A stretch of 64,000 bases of DNA from SHYR01 sp036013055 (GTDB taxonomy: Bacteria; Chloroflexota; Dehalococcoidia; UBA2979). Shown piece by piece: positions 53,702 through 62,081 of the stretch (position 1 is its first letter; every line of letters starts with the position of its first letter). The DNA lies in assembly GCA_036013055.1 (NCBI GenBank), contig DASCQM010000013.1:1-64000 (forward strand). The letters are read 5' to 3'. The notes beneath the pieces are model-generated. The model did no database searches. It worked only from the letters and a program-made list of their open reading frames with translations, and was not told where the DNA came from. A program made the translations under genes and the position numbers.

Positions 53702-54397
53702 CTATCCCGTAGCCGTGTTTGTCCTGCCGGCTCCGTCGGTATTGCCGGCCGCGTCCTCCGCTCGGATCTGCCTCCAGCGCTGCACTACGGAGCGCTGTGC
53801 GATCAGCACCCAGACGGTCGCGAGTGCCAGTACGCCCAGCCGCAGCGCCGGGTGCTGTTCGAGCGTCCCTCGCTCCGTCAGCGTCGCGCTGCCCACCACC
53901 GCGCCAGCCCCCACCCAGATCACGTTCGCGATGACGGCGCCAAGGTAGTCGAGCGGGATCCAGACGCGAAGGGGGAACCGTAGCGCGCCAGAGGCAACGG
54001 GCCCGAGCGCTCGCGTCACGCTGTGCAGGTGATAGAACGGGATCAGCCACCTCGCATGGCCCGCCACCATCACCTCGCCCATTCGCAGCGAGAGCCGGAA
54101 GCGATGGCTCAGCCAGCCACTGCCCCAGCGGCCGAGCCCGTACGAGACTGTGTCGCCGATAATCGTGCCCAGCACGGCAAGCGAGAGCGCCAGCGTGAAC
54201 GATGTGTCCTGTTCCTGGCTGTAGGCACCGGCGAGGAACATCACGATCACGCCCGGGAAGATCACCCCGAGGCCGATCGTCGCCTCGGTCAGTGCCGCGA
54301 GAAAGACGATCGACAGCCCGAACTCGAGGAACAGTGAGTTCATAGCGAGGAAGAGCTCGTCGGCGAGCCAGTTCCACGCGTCATACGGCGCGGTCAC
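53702..54397 (-). CDS. DedA-family membrane protein
   Basis: 231 residues with about 5 hydrophobic segments. Family hallmarks: E-F-G-L-S-I-V-F-L-A-A-L-T-E, P-G-V-I-V-M-F-L-A-G, G-T-I-I-G-D-T-V-S-Y-G-L-G-R-W-G, and R-A-L-G-P-V-A-S-G in the re-entrant region. DedA proteins are thought to flip lipid carriers such as undecaprenyl phosphate or phospholipids. GTG start. Stands alone between ftsH and the ribosomal cluster. Confidence 0.88.
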   Translation of the reverse strand: MTAPYDAWNWLADELFLAMNSLFLEFGLSIVFLAALTEATIGLGVIFPGVIVMFLAGAYSQEQDTSFTLALSLAVLGTIIGDTVSYGLGRWGSGWLSHRFRLSLRMGEVMVAGHARWLIPFYHLHSVTRALGPVASGALRFPLRVWIPLDYLGAVIANVIWVGAGAVVGSATLTERGTLEQHPALRLGVLALATVWVLIAQRSVVQRWRQIRAEDAAGNTDGAGRTNTATG

Positions 54398-54581
54398 GAT
54401 ATCGATCAGGATGTCGGGGATGTCCAGGACTCAATCCTAGTCAGCTACACTAAGAGCGTACGGGAGCCGGCAAGTAGGGGCTGTGGCGTACGCCACGTTG
54501 ACCCCGCCCCAGAGGCTGCCTAGACTCAATGGAGGTACGAACCCACCTCCATCTGAACCATCGACGAGCAGCGAGCTATCT

Positions 54582-54896
54582 ATGTACGCGATCATGCGCA
54601 GCGGCGGACGACAATACCGTGTCCAACAGGGCGATCACATCGACGTCGCACGCATGGATGCCGAAGAGGGCACAGAGGTGACCTTCGACGACATCCTGAT
54701 GGTAGAGGACGGTGACACGCTCTCCGTCGGTGCCCCGACCGTCGATGGCGCATCGGTCACGGCCGTCGTCGAAGCGCACACGCGCGCGAAGAAGGTCAGC
54801 TCGCTGCGGTACAAGAACAAGACCCGGCAGCGCACGTTGCACGGCCACCGCCAGCAGCAGACACGAATTCAGATCACCGCCATCACCGCCGGCTGA
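54582..54896 (+). CDS. rplU: 50S ribosomal protein L21
   Basis: 104 residues, the usual length. M-Y-A-I-M-R-S-G-G-R-Q-Y-R-V-Q-Q-G-D at the start and the C-terminal R-Y-K-N-K-T-R-Q-R-T-L-H-G-H-R-Q are the rRNA-binding L21 pattern; the middle carries a Val/Gly rich strand. I chose ATG 54582 by homology, rejecting a frame 33 codons longer. A TACACT at 54446-54451 may be the -10 box of this operon. Confidence 0.95.
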   Translation: MYAIMRSGGRQYRVQQGDHIDVARMDAEEGTEVTFDDILMVEDGDTLSVGAPTVDGASVTAVVEAHTRAKKVSSLRYKNKTRQRTLHGHRQQQTRIQITAITAG

Positions 54897-54941
54897 CCAG
54901 CGCACCGATCGAAGACCGGATAGAGCGAGCAGGAGCATCGT

Positions 54942-55199
54942 ATGGCTCACAAGAAATCAGGCGGTTCCAGCCGTAACGGCCGCGACTCCAACGCTCAGCA
55001 CCTTGGCGTGAAGCGTTACGACGGGCAGTTCGTCACGGCGGGCTCGATCCTGATCCGCCAGCGCGGCACCCGCTTCCACGCGGGAGACAACGTGGGCGTT
55101 GGGCGCGACCACACGCTCTGGGCACGCGTCGATGGCACCGTGAAGTTCGCCCCATACGCCAAGGGTCGTCGCAAGAAGGTCTCCATCCTCGCCGCTTAG
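54942..55199 (+). CDS. rpmA: 50S ribosomal protein L27
   Basis: 85 residues. M-A-H-K-K-S-G-G-S-S-R-N-G-R-D-S-N begins at the peptidyl-transferase-reaching tail; G-S-I-L-I-R-Q-R-G-T-R-F-H is diagnostic. No cleavable N-terminal extension as in Firmicutes. Sits 45 bases after rplU as usual. Confidence 0.97.
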   Translation: MAHKKSGGSSRNGRDSNAQHLGVKRYDGQFVTAGSILIRQRGTRFHAGDNVGVGRDHTLWARVDGTVKFAPYAKGRRKKVSILAA

Positions 55200-55223
55200 G
55201 CGAGGCAACCGAGGAATCCAATC

Positions 55224-55487
55224 GTGAAATCAGACATTCATCCCGAGTACGTCGAGTCGACCATCCGTTGCTCGTGCGGCAATTCGTGGACCACTCGCTC
55301 GACTCAGCAAGACATGCGCATCGAGGTCTGCTCCGATTGCCACCCGTTCTTCACCGGTGAGCAGCGCATCGTCGACACCGCGGGGCGCGTCGAGCGCTTC
55401 CGCCGTCGCTACGCGAAGGCCGATGACACCAGCTCGTCAGCCGACGAGCCAGCCGCAGAGGCCGCGACCGCCGAGGCGACCGACTAG
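55224..55487 (+). CDS. rpmE: 50S ribosomal protein L31, zinc-containing type
   Basis: 87 residues, GTG start. The C+ zinc motif is intact: R-C-S-C-G and E-V-C-S-D-C-H-P-F. The last 20 residues (A/E/S/D-rich) form a tail longer than in most L31 proteins. It follows rpmA by 24 bases, the last gene of the r-protein cluster. Rho-independent terminator downstream. Confidence 0.95.
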   Translation: MKSDIHPEYVESTIRCSCGNSWTTRSTQQDMRIEVCSDCHPFFTGEQRIVDTAGRVERFRRRYAKADDTSSSADEPAAEAATAEATD

Positions 55488-55514
55488 CTTTCTTAGATCC
55501 TGCGATCGACCATT

Positions 55515-55540
55515 GAGCGGCCACGGGGCCGCTCTCTTGT
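55515..55540 (+). terminator. rho-independent terminator after rpmE
   Basis: 8-bp stem gagcggcc / ggccgctc, loop ACGG, followed by TCTTGTT, 27 bases after the stop of rpmE. Confidence 0.7.
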
Positions 55541-55642
55541 TGCACGCCATCTGCTGCCGGATCACGCCGAACACTCCGACCGCCCGTAGCGCCGCGCGGT
55601 TGCCGTCGGCGATCTGTCGCGTACGCTGGCCGCGGAGGCGCG

Positions 55643-56617
55643 ATGCCCGACATCGAACGCACTGACGAAGGCACCGAGATGCTCAACTACGGCGGTCAGG
55701 CCGTGATTGAGGGCGTCATGATTCGCGGCGAGCGCTCCGTGGCCGTCGCCGTTCGGCGTCCCGACGGCGAGATCGCGACGCAGACAACTGACCTCAGCGC
55801 GCTCTACCGCAGCCCGCTACGCCGCGTGCCGCTGCTGCGCGGCATCCTCGTGCTCTGGGAGACCTTCGCGCTGGGCATTCGTGCGCTCACCTGGGCCGCG
55901 GGCATCGCCGCCGACGAGGTCGACGAGCAGGGCGAGCCGAATCCGCTGGGTATCGCCGGGTGGCTCACGATCCTCGTCGCGCTCACGATCGGCGTCGGCA
56001 TCTTCTTCGGCGGGCCCGTGCTGCTCGCCGCTTGGCTTGAGTCGTACGTCACGTCGAGTCTGGCCGTCGTCGCCATCGAGGGAGCGATCCGCGTCGCACT
56101 CTTGATCGGCTACATCTGGTTGATCGGGCGCTCCAGCGAGATCGAGCGAGTCTTCCAGTACCACGGTGCCGAGCACATGGCGATCCACGCCTTCGAGCAC
56201 CGGGCGATTACCGCCGAGTCGCTGATCGGAACGAATGCGGGTCCGCCACCGGTCGCGGCCGTGCGACGCTTCGAGCGAGCGCATCCGCGCTGCGGAACCT
56301 CGTTCCTGCTCACCGTCGCCTTCGTCGCCGTGATCGTCTTCGCGTTGCTCGGCACGCCCCCGCTGTGGTGGCGGCTGCTCTCGCGCATCGTCTTCATCCC
56401 CGTGGTCGCGGCGATCGCGTATGAGGCGATCCGGTTCGCTGGCCGCCACTCGTCACACTGGCTCGTGCACTGGCTCTTCGCGGCCAATCTCGCTCTGCAG
56501 CGGCTCACGACGCGCGAACCAGACGACGAGCAGATTCAGGTCGCGGTCTCCGCTCTCGGACTGGCCGTCGCGAGCGATCAAGCCGCGAGGACAGGGGCGA
56601 CGGCGGAACCGGACTAG
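55643..56617 (+). CDS. DUF1385 family membrane protein (YqhQ-like)
   Basis: 324 residues. N-terminal L-N-Y-G-G-Q-A-V-I-E-G-V-M-I-R-G, central Y-H-G-A-E-H-M-A-I-H-A-F-E-H and H-P-R-C-G-T-S-F-L define DUF1385. About 4-5 membrane segments. His and Glu in the H-G-A-E-H-x5-H cluster suggest a metal site. Function not established. It lies near rpmE in many bacteria, as here. It converges with the HAD gene, overlapping it by 4 bases. Confidence 0.9.
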   Translation: MPDIERTDEGTEMLNYGGQAVIEGVMIRGERSVAVAVRRPDGEIATQTTDLSALYRSPLRRVPLLRGILVLWETFALGIRALTWAAGIAADEVDEQGEPNPLGIAGWLTILVALTIGVGIFFGGPVLLAAWLESYVTSSLAVVAIEGAIRVALLIGYIWLIGRSSEIERVFQYHGAEHMAIHAFEHRAITAESLIGTNAGPPPVAAVRRFERAHPRCGTSFLLTVAFVAVIVFALLGTPPLWWRLLSRIVFIPVVAAIAYEAIRFAGRHSSHWLVHWLFAANLALQRLTTREPDDEQIQVAVSALGLAVASDQAARTGATAEPD

Positions 56618-57306
56618 CCGGCGAGCGCCACCATCTCCAGCAGTTCGCTCAACGACGAGATTCGCCGCACGGACGTGTCCTGCACCCGCGCATCACGATC
56701 GATCAGTACCGACTCCAGCCCCGCGAGCTGCGCCGGCTCGTAGTCGTTCTCGATGCGGTCGCCGACCGAGAGCGCCCGCTCCGGCGTCCCACCGGCCGCC
56801 GCGACCGCATCCCGAAAGAACCGGGGGTCAGGCTTCAAGTACTCCACGTCGGCGGCGGCGAGCGTCGCGTCGAAGTAGCGATCGAGGTCGGGCACCGAGA
56901 GGTCGAGGTTGCCGTTCGAAGCCGCGATCAGGGTGAAGCCACCCACCCGTAGCTCGTCGAGCGTGCCGCGCACATCCGGGTAGACGGGCGTCGTCTCGGC
57001 GCGCGTGCGAAAGAAGATCTCATTCACCTCGTCCACGACCGCATCGTCCGTGATCTCCGCCGCCTCGAGAATGCGACGAAACGACTCCCGCCGCGCCTCG
57101 GCGAGCATGCGGTTCGCGTACTGCGGCTCGACGACGACGAGGTCGCGCACCTGCTGCAACATCGCGGGCGAGACGATCGACGTCGTCAGCACGGAGAGAC
57201 GCTCAGCCGCGGCAGTCTGCGCGTGGCGCAGCGCGACGCTGAAGTCGACGAGCGTGTCGTCGACATCGAAGACGATGTGCGAGACCACGAACGGCGGTTC
57301 CGCCAC
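56614..57306 (-). CDS. HAD-superfamily hydrolase
   Basis: 230 residues. Motif 1 F-D-V-D-D-T-L-V-D-F has the nucleophile and acid Asp; motif 2 is A-S-N-G-N; motif 3 Lys in Y-L-K-P-D-P; motif 4 V-G-D-R-I-E-N-D. A helical cap lies between motifs 1 and 2. Probably a phosphatase. It ends the his operon, 20 bases after hisI; a histidinol-phosphatase role is a possibility, since that step is otherwise missing here, but the sequence does not show it. Confidence 0.88.
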   Translation of the reverse strand: MAEPPFVVSHIVFDVDDTLVDFSVALRHAQTAAAERLSVLTTSIVSPAMLQQVRDLVVVEPQYANRMLAEARRESFRRILEAAEITDDAVVDEVNEIFFRTRAETTPVYPDVRGTLDELRVGGFTLIAASNGNLDLSVPDLDRYFDATLAAADVEYLKPDPRFFRDAVAAAGGTPERALSVGDRIENDYEPAQLAGLESVLIDRDARVQDTSVRRISSLSELLEMVALAG

Positions 57307-57325
57307 GGCGACGCGGACCGTGCCG

Positions 57326-57700
57326 CTAGACGCTGACCGTGCGCGATGTCACGTCGTCTTCCTCGACGAAGCAGGAGTGCGCGCCGGTGTGGCAGATGCC
57401 GCCACCAAGCAGCTCGGCTTCGATCAGGAGCGTGTCCCCATCGCAGTCGGCGGTCACGGCCAGCACCTTCACGTAGTCGCCGGAAGTCGCACCCTTGTGC
57501 CAGACCTCCTGACGTGAGCGCGACCAGAAGACGGCCTGCCCGAGTTCGAGCGTCTGCCGCAGCGTCTGCTCGTTCATGTAGCCGAGCATCACGACCTCGT
57601 GCGTCGATTGCACCTGCACGACCGCAGGGATCAGGCCGGCGTCGTCGTACTTCAGCGCGGAGGGGTCGATCCCCGTTCCATCAGTGGTGGAATCACTCAT
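57326..57700 (-). CDS. hisI: phosphoribosyl-AMP cyclohydrolase
   Basis: 124 residues, stand-alone without a HisE domain. M-L-G-Y-M-N, W-S-R-S-R-Q-E-V-W-H-K-G-A-T-S-G and D-C-D-G-D are followed by the zinc Cys pair in G-G-G-I-C-H-T-G-A-H-S-C-F. Third step of histidine synthesis. Overlaps hisF by 8 bases, so translationally coupled. Confidence 0.96.
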   Translation of the reverse strand: MSDSTTDGTGIDPSALKYDDAGLIPAVVQVQSTHEVVMLGYMNEQTLRQTLELGQAVFWSRSRQEVWHKGATSGDYVKVLAVTADCDGDTLLIEAELLGGGICHTGAHSCFVEEDDVTSRTVSV

Positions 57701-58535
57701 CGTCGTTACCCGTCTCGTTCGTCGCTGTCTCGTTCGTCGATGCTTCGCCGGTAGCAGAGTCGTCGCTCACGTCCACCGGTCGCATCGGAATGCCGCGGCC
57801 CATCAGGTAGTCCTTCAGCGTCGCGATGTCGTATGTGCCGAAGTGAAAGATCGACGCCGCCAGTACCGCGTCCGCCCCGCCCTCGGTGAGGGCGTCATAG
57901 AGATGCTCTGGCGTTCCCGCCCCACCGGACGCGATTACCGGCACCTCGACGACATCGCTGATCGAACGCAGCAGCGGCAGGTCGTAGCCCGTCTGGTGCC
58001 CGTCCGTATCCATCGACGTCACCAGCAGTTCGCCCGCGCCGCGCTCAACGGCTTCGCGTGCCCACTCAACGGCATCGCGACCGGTCGGCGTGCGCCCGCC
58101 GTGTGTGTAGATCTCCCAGCGGTCTTCGTCATCGATGCGCTTCGCGTCGACCGCCGTCACGATGCATTGCGCGCCAAAGCGGTGCGCGCCCTCGGAGATC
58201 AACTCCGGATTCTCGATCGCGGAGGTGTTCACGGAGATCTTGTCGGCACCCATCTCCAGCATCATGCGCATGTCGTCGGTCGAGCGGATGCCTCCGCCCA
58301 CGGTCAGCGGAACGAATACCTGATCCGCCGTGCGGCCGATCAGCTCGTAGACGCTCGTTCGGTTGTCCGAGGAGGCCGTGATATCGAGGAACACGAGCTC
58401 GTCGGCACCGGCCTGGCTGTATGAATTGGCGAGTTCGACCGGGTCGCCGGCGTCACGCAACTCGACGAAGGAGATGCCTTTCACCACGCGCCCGTCGGCG
58501 ACATCAAAGCAGGGGATGATCCGTTTCGTCAGCAT
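57693..58535 (-). CDS. hisF: imidazole glycerol phosphate synthase, cyclase subunit
   Basis: 280 residues; a C-terminal tail of about 25 Asn/Thr/Glu-rich residues exceeds the usual 253. I-I-P-C-F-D-V-A-D-G-R-V-V-K-G has the catalytic Asp11; V-D-A-K-R-I-D has Asp at the second catalytic position. With HisH it forms the synthase giving IGP and AICAR. Confidence 0.97.
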   Translation of the reverse strand: MLTKRIIPCFDVADGRVVKGISFVELRDAGDPVELANSYSQAGADELVFLDITASSDNRTSVYELIGRTADQVFVPLTVGGGIRSTDDMRMMLEMGADKISVNTSAIENPELISEGAHRFGAQCIVTAVDAKRIDDEDRWEIYTHGGRTPTGRDAVEWAREAVERGAGELLVTSMDTDGHQTGYDLPLLRSISDVVEVPVIASGGAGTPEHLYDALTEGGADAVLAASIFHFGTYDIATLKDYLMGRGIPMRPVDVSDDSATGEASTNETATNETGNDDE

Positions 58536-58544
58536 CGTAGTAGC

Positions 58545-59258
58545 TCAGCGCGCCGCGGCGATCGCATCGCCGAGGTCAATGTCGCCGGTGTACAGCGCGA
58601 GTCCGACGATCGCGGCTTCGATCCCGCATTCGCTGAGGTGGCGCACATCTTCGAGGGTCGTGACCCCGCCCGCAGCTACCACCGAGACGGACGTCCCGGA
58701 TGCGAGATCCTCGTACATCTGAAGGTTGGGACCGTCGCCCTTGCCGTCCTGCGCGATGTCGGTGACGACGACACGCTCCACGCCCATGCTCGCGAGCTGC
58801 CCGATCCACGCGGTCGCGGAAAGGTCGGTGCTCTCCGTCCAGCCTTCGAGCTGCACGAGCCCGTCGCGGGCATCGACGGAGACAATCAGCCGTTCGCGTG
58901 CCGCCGCGACTGCTTCGCGCAGCAGCGCCGGGTCCTTCACCGCTGCCGTGCCGAGCACGACGCGATTCACGCCGGCATCGAGCGTCGACTGCACCGCCTC
59001 AAGCGAGCGGATACCGCCGCCCGTCTGCACGGCGCAGTTGACGGACTGCACGATGTTCTTGACCACGCTCGCGTTCGCCTGCTGGCCGCCACGCGCGCCA
59101 TCGAGGTCGACAACATGGATGCGGGCCGCCTGATACGACGCCCAGCGCACCGCGACCTTGACCGGATCCTCGTCGAAGATCGTCTCGCGGTCGTAATTGC
59201 CCTGGTAGAGACGTACACATTTCCCATCGCGAATATCGATGGCGGGAATGATCTCCAT
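58545..59258 (-). CDS. hisA: ProFAR isomerase
   Basis: 237 residues. I-P-A-I-D-I-R-D-G-K-C-V-R-L-Y-Q-G with the catalytic Asp near residue 8, and V-T-D-I-A-Q-D-G with the second catalytic Asp. TIM barrel, fourth step of histidine synthesis. A PriA-like double role cannot be excluded because no trpF is in the window. Gene order hisH-hisA-hisF-hisI is standard. Confidence 0.96.
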   Translation of the reverse strand: MEIIPAIDIRDGKCVRLYQGNYDRETIFDEDPVKVAVRWASYQAARIHVVDLDGARGGQQANASVVKNIVQSVNCAVQTGGGIRSLEAVQSTLDAGVNRVVLGTAAVKDPALLREAVAAARERLIVSVDARDGLVQLEGWTESTDLSATAWIGQLASMGVERVVVTDIAQDGKGDGPNLQMYEDLASGTSVSVVAAGGVTTLEDVRHLSECGIEAAIVGLALYTGDIDLGDAIAAAR

Positions 59259-59272
59259 GGTCGGCTTGCCTC

Positions 59273-59935
59273 TCAGGCGCCGGAAGCGGCGGGGGCCGCC
59301 TCGGATGGTGCGATCGTGCCTCGCTCACGGGCGAGGCTCAGGAAGTTGGCATACAGTCGGAGGCCGAGCTCGGCGGACTTTTCAGGATGGAATTGCGTCG
59401 CGATCATGTTGTCGCGACCCATCACCGCCGGGAAACGCACGCCGTACTCCGTCTCGCCGATCACCGTGTCCGGCTCGGCCGGCTGCGGGTGGTACGAGTG
59501 GACGAAGTAGAAGTACGACCCACTGGGAATGCCCTCGAAGACCGGGTGCTCCTGCACCAGATCGACAGTGTTCCAGCCGGTGTGCGGCACGGTCATGCCC
59601 TGCGGAAAGCGCACGATGCGGCCCGGCAGCACGCCGAGGCACTCGTGTGAGCCACCTTCCTCGGAGACATCGAAGAGCGCCTGGAAGCCCATGCAGACAC
59701 CAAGGAACGGCTTCCCCGACTGGATGTATTCACGGATCGGGCCATCGAGGCCCCCCGCACGGAGATTCGCCATCGTGTCGGCGGCAGCGCCGACGCCGGG
59801 CAGGATCACAGCCTTCGCACCCTCGATGTCGCGCGCCGCAGACGTCACGCGCGCCTCGACCCCGGCATGAGCCACGGCACGCGCCACGCTACGCAGATTT
59901 CCTGCGCCGTAGTCGACGATCACCACGTCAGCCAT
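59273..59935 (-). CDS. hisH: imidazole glycerol phosphate synthase, glutaminase subunit
   Basis: 220 residues. The glutaminase triad is present: Cys in L-G-V-C-M-G-F-Q, His and Glu in F-H-P-E-K-S. D-Y-G-A-G-N-L at the start. Supplies ammonia to HisF. First gene of the his run; a divergent promoter region with ligA lies upstream. Confidence 0.97.
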   Translation of the reverse strand: MADVVIVDYGAGNLRSVARAVAHAGVEARVTSAARDIEGAKAVILPGVGAAADTMANLRAGGLDGPIREYIQSGKPFLGVCMGFQALFDVSEEGGSHECLGVLPGRIVRFPQGMTVPHTGWNTVDLVQEHPVFEGIPSGSYFYFVHSYHPQPAEPDTVIGETEYGVRFPAVMGRDNMIATQFHPEKSAELGLRLYANFLSLARERGTIAPSEAAPAASGA

Positions 59936-59996
59936 GGGTCACCCTCTTCGGTGCCGCTACGCCAGTCTCGCGATCAATTCTACACGGCGTACAAGC

Positions 59997-60002
59997 TATA
60001 CT
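59997..60002 (+). promoter_or_regulatory. candidate -10 box (TATACT) for leaderless ligA mRNA
   Basis: TATACT ends 8 bases before the ligA ATG at 60011; no Shine-Dalgarno follows it. No convincing -35 box. Confidence 0.4.
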
Positions 60003-60010
60003 CCGCGACC

Positions 60011-62068
60011 ATGACATCCGACGGCACTCCGCGAGACCTCGACAGCGCCCGCGAGCGCATCGAATCGTTGCGCTCGCAGATCCGCCACCACGACCATCGC
60101 TACCACGTACTGAACGACCCTGAGATCGGCGATTCGCAGTACGACCGTCTCTACCGCGAACTCGTCGACGCCGAGACCGAGTTCCCTACGCTCGTCACGC
60201 CCGACTCCCCGACACAGCGCGTCTCAGGCGAGCCGTCCGACGGCTTCACGAGCGTCGAACACCGGCAGCCGATGCTCTCGCTCGGCAACGTCTTCGATGG
60301 CGATGAGCTGCGCGAATGGCACGCCCGCGTCGTCGGCCTGCTCGAACGCAGTGACTTCGCGCTCATCTGCGAGCCGAAGATCGACGGCCTCGCAATCTCG
60401 CTGACCTACGAGAACGGCGAGTTCGTACGCGGCGTGACGCGCGGCGACGGCCTCACGGGAGATGACATCACCGCGAACCTACGCACGATCCGCTCAATCC
60501 CGCTCCGCCTCCAGGACGTTGGCGCCCCACCCGGCATCGAGATTCGCGGCGAGATCTACCTCGGGAAGGCCGACTTCGCGCGCCTCAACAAACAGCGGGC
60601 CGCAGAGGGCGAGCCGCTCTACATGAACCCGCGAAACACTGCTGCGGGTTCCCTGCGTCAGCTCGATCCATCGATCACCGCTGCGCGCGGCCTCGACATC
60701 TTCGCCTACCAGATCGGCTGGACCGATGGCGGCGACGCACCTGCCGCATCGCAGTCGGCGGCCCTCGAGTGGGTCGCATCCGCGGGGCTGCCGACGAACC
60801 CACACGCAGAACGCTTCGAGTCGGTCGATGCCGCCGCAGACTTCTGTGCGTCGTGGATCGATCGACGCGGCGATCTGCCATACGAGATCGACGGCGTGGT
60901 CGTGAAGGTCGACGACTTCGCGCTCCAACGTCAGCTCGGCACCGTCGGGCGTGATCCTCGCTGGGCGACGGCGTTCAAGCTCCCGGCGGAGCAGGCCGTC
61001 ACTCGCCTCAATCGCATCTCCGTCTCGGTCGGTCGCACCGGCGTGCTGACCCCTTTCGCCGAGCTTGAGCCGGTGGTCGTCGGCGGCGTCGAGGTGCGGA
61101 TGGCGACGCTGCACAATGAGGATCAGATTCACGAGAAGGACATCCGCGCGGGTGACGACGTGATCGTTCAGCGCGCGGGCGATGTGATCCCGCAGGTCGT
61201 CGGACCGGTGCTCTCACGTCGAAAGTCCGGTCTGCGCAAGTTCGCGATGCCAAAGGCCTGCCCCGTCTGCAAGACGCCGGTCGAGCGCGACCCGGACGAG
61301 GCTGCGCTGCGCTGCACGAACCGGAACTGCCCCGCCCAGCTCGCGCGGCTCGTCGAGCACTACACCTCGCGCGGCGGGATGGACATCGACGGCTTCGGCG
61401 AGCAGCTATCAGCGCGCCTCGTCGAACTCGGCTTCATCAAGTCGCTGCCGGATCTCTACCGCCTGCTGCCACGTCGCCGCAAAGCGCTGCTGGAACTCGA
61501 CCGCGTCGGAGAGTTGCTGCTCGACAAGATCGAGCGCGGCCTCGAAGCGAGCAAGAGCCAGCCGCTGCGACGTCTGCTCGTCGCGCTCGGCATCCGCCAC
61601 ATCGGCACCGAAAGCGCGGAGGCGCTGGCGGTGCACTTCGGCTCGATGGACGCCCTGCGTGCGGCGTCCCGCGAGCAGATCGAGGCGATCGATGGCATTG
61701 GGCCGATCGTTGCTGAGGCGCTCTACGCGTACCTCCACGACCGCCGCTACGCCGCCCATATCGAACGGCTCGCGAAGGTCGGCGTGCGCATGGACGACGA
61801 GCGCGCCGCGATCGGCGGACCACTCGACGGCGAAGTCTTCGTCGTCACGGGCGCGCTGGAGCGCTGGTCGCGGAACGAGGCCGAGGCGCTGATCAAGAGC
61901 CTCGGTGGGCGAGCCACCGGCGCGGTGACGAAGAACACCAGCTACCTGCTCGCCGGTGACGGAGGCGGCCAGAAGCGTAACAAGGCGATCTCGCTGGACA
62001 GGCCAATCCTCAGCGAGGTGGACTTCATCGACTTGCTCACGAGCCGTGGCTGGCAAGAGACTCCGTGA
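60011..62068 (+). CDS. ligA: NAD+-dependent DNA ligase
   Basis: 685 residues, usual length. The N-terminal domain starts R-I-E-S-L-R-S-Q-I-R-H-H-D-H-R-Y-H. The adenylation motif is C-E-P-K-I-D-G-L-A (Lys is the AMP site). Zinc finger C-P-V-C...C-T-N-R-N-C-P, helix-hairpin-helix repeats, and the C-terminal BRCT domain (about 610-685) are present. The start was chosen by homology: the open frame continues upstream to 59867, inside hisH. Seals nicks in replication and repair. Confidence 0.97.
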   Translation: MTSDGTPRDLDSARERIESLRSQIRHHDHRYHVLNDPEIGDSQYDRLYRELVDAETEFPTLVTPDSPTQRVSGEPSDGFTSVEHRQPMLSLGNVFDGDELREWHARVVGLLERSDFALICEPKIDGLAISLTYENGEFVRGVTRGDGLTGDDITANLRTIRSIPLRLQDVGAPPGIEIRGEIYLGKADFARLNKQRAAEGEPLYMNPRNTAAGSLRQLDPSITAARGLDIFAYQIGWTDGGDAPAASQSAALEWVASAGLPTNPHAERFESVDAAADFCASWIDRRGDLPYEIDGVVVKVDDFALQRQLGTVGRDPRWATAFKLPAEQAVTRLNRISVSVGRTGVLTPFAELEPVVVGGVEVRMATLHNEDQIHEKDIRAGDDVIVQRAGDVIPQVVGPVLSRRKSGLRKFAMPKACPVCKTPVERDPDEAALRCTNRNCPAQLARLVEHYTSRGGMDIDGFGEQLSARLVELGFIKSLPDLYRLLPRRRKALLELDRVGELLLDKIERGLEASKSQPLRRLLVALGIRHIGTESAEALAVHFGSMDALRAASREQIEAIDGIGPIVAEALYAYLHDRRYAAHIERLAKVGVRMDDERAAIGGPLDGEVFVVTGALERWSRNEAEALIKSLGGRATGAVTKNTSYLLAGDGGGQKRNKAISLDRPILSEVDFIDLLTSRGWQETP

Positions 62069-62081
62069 GCAACGGAGCACG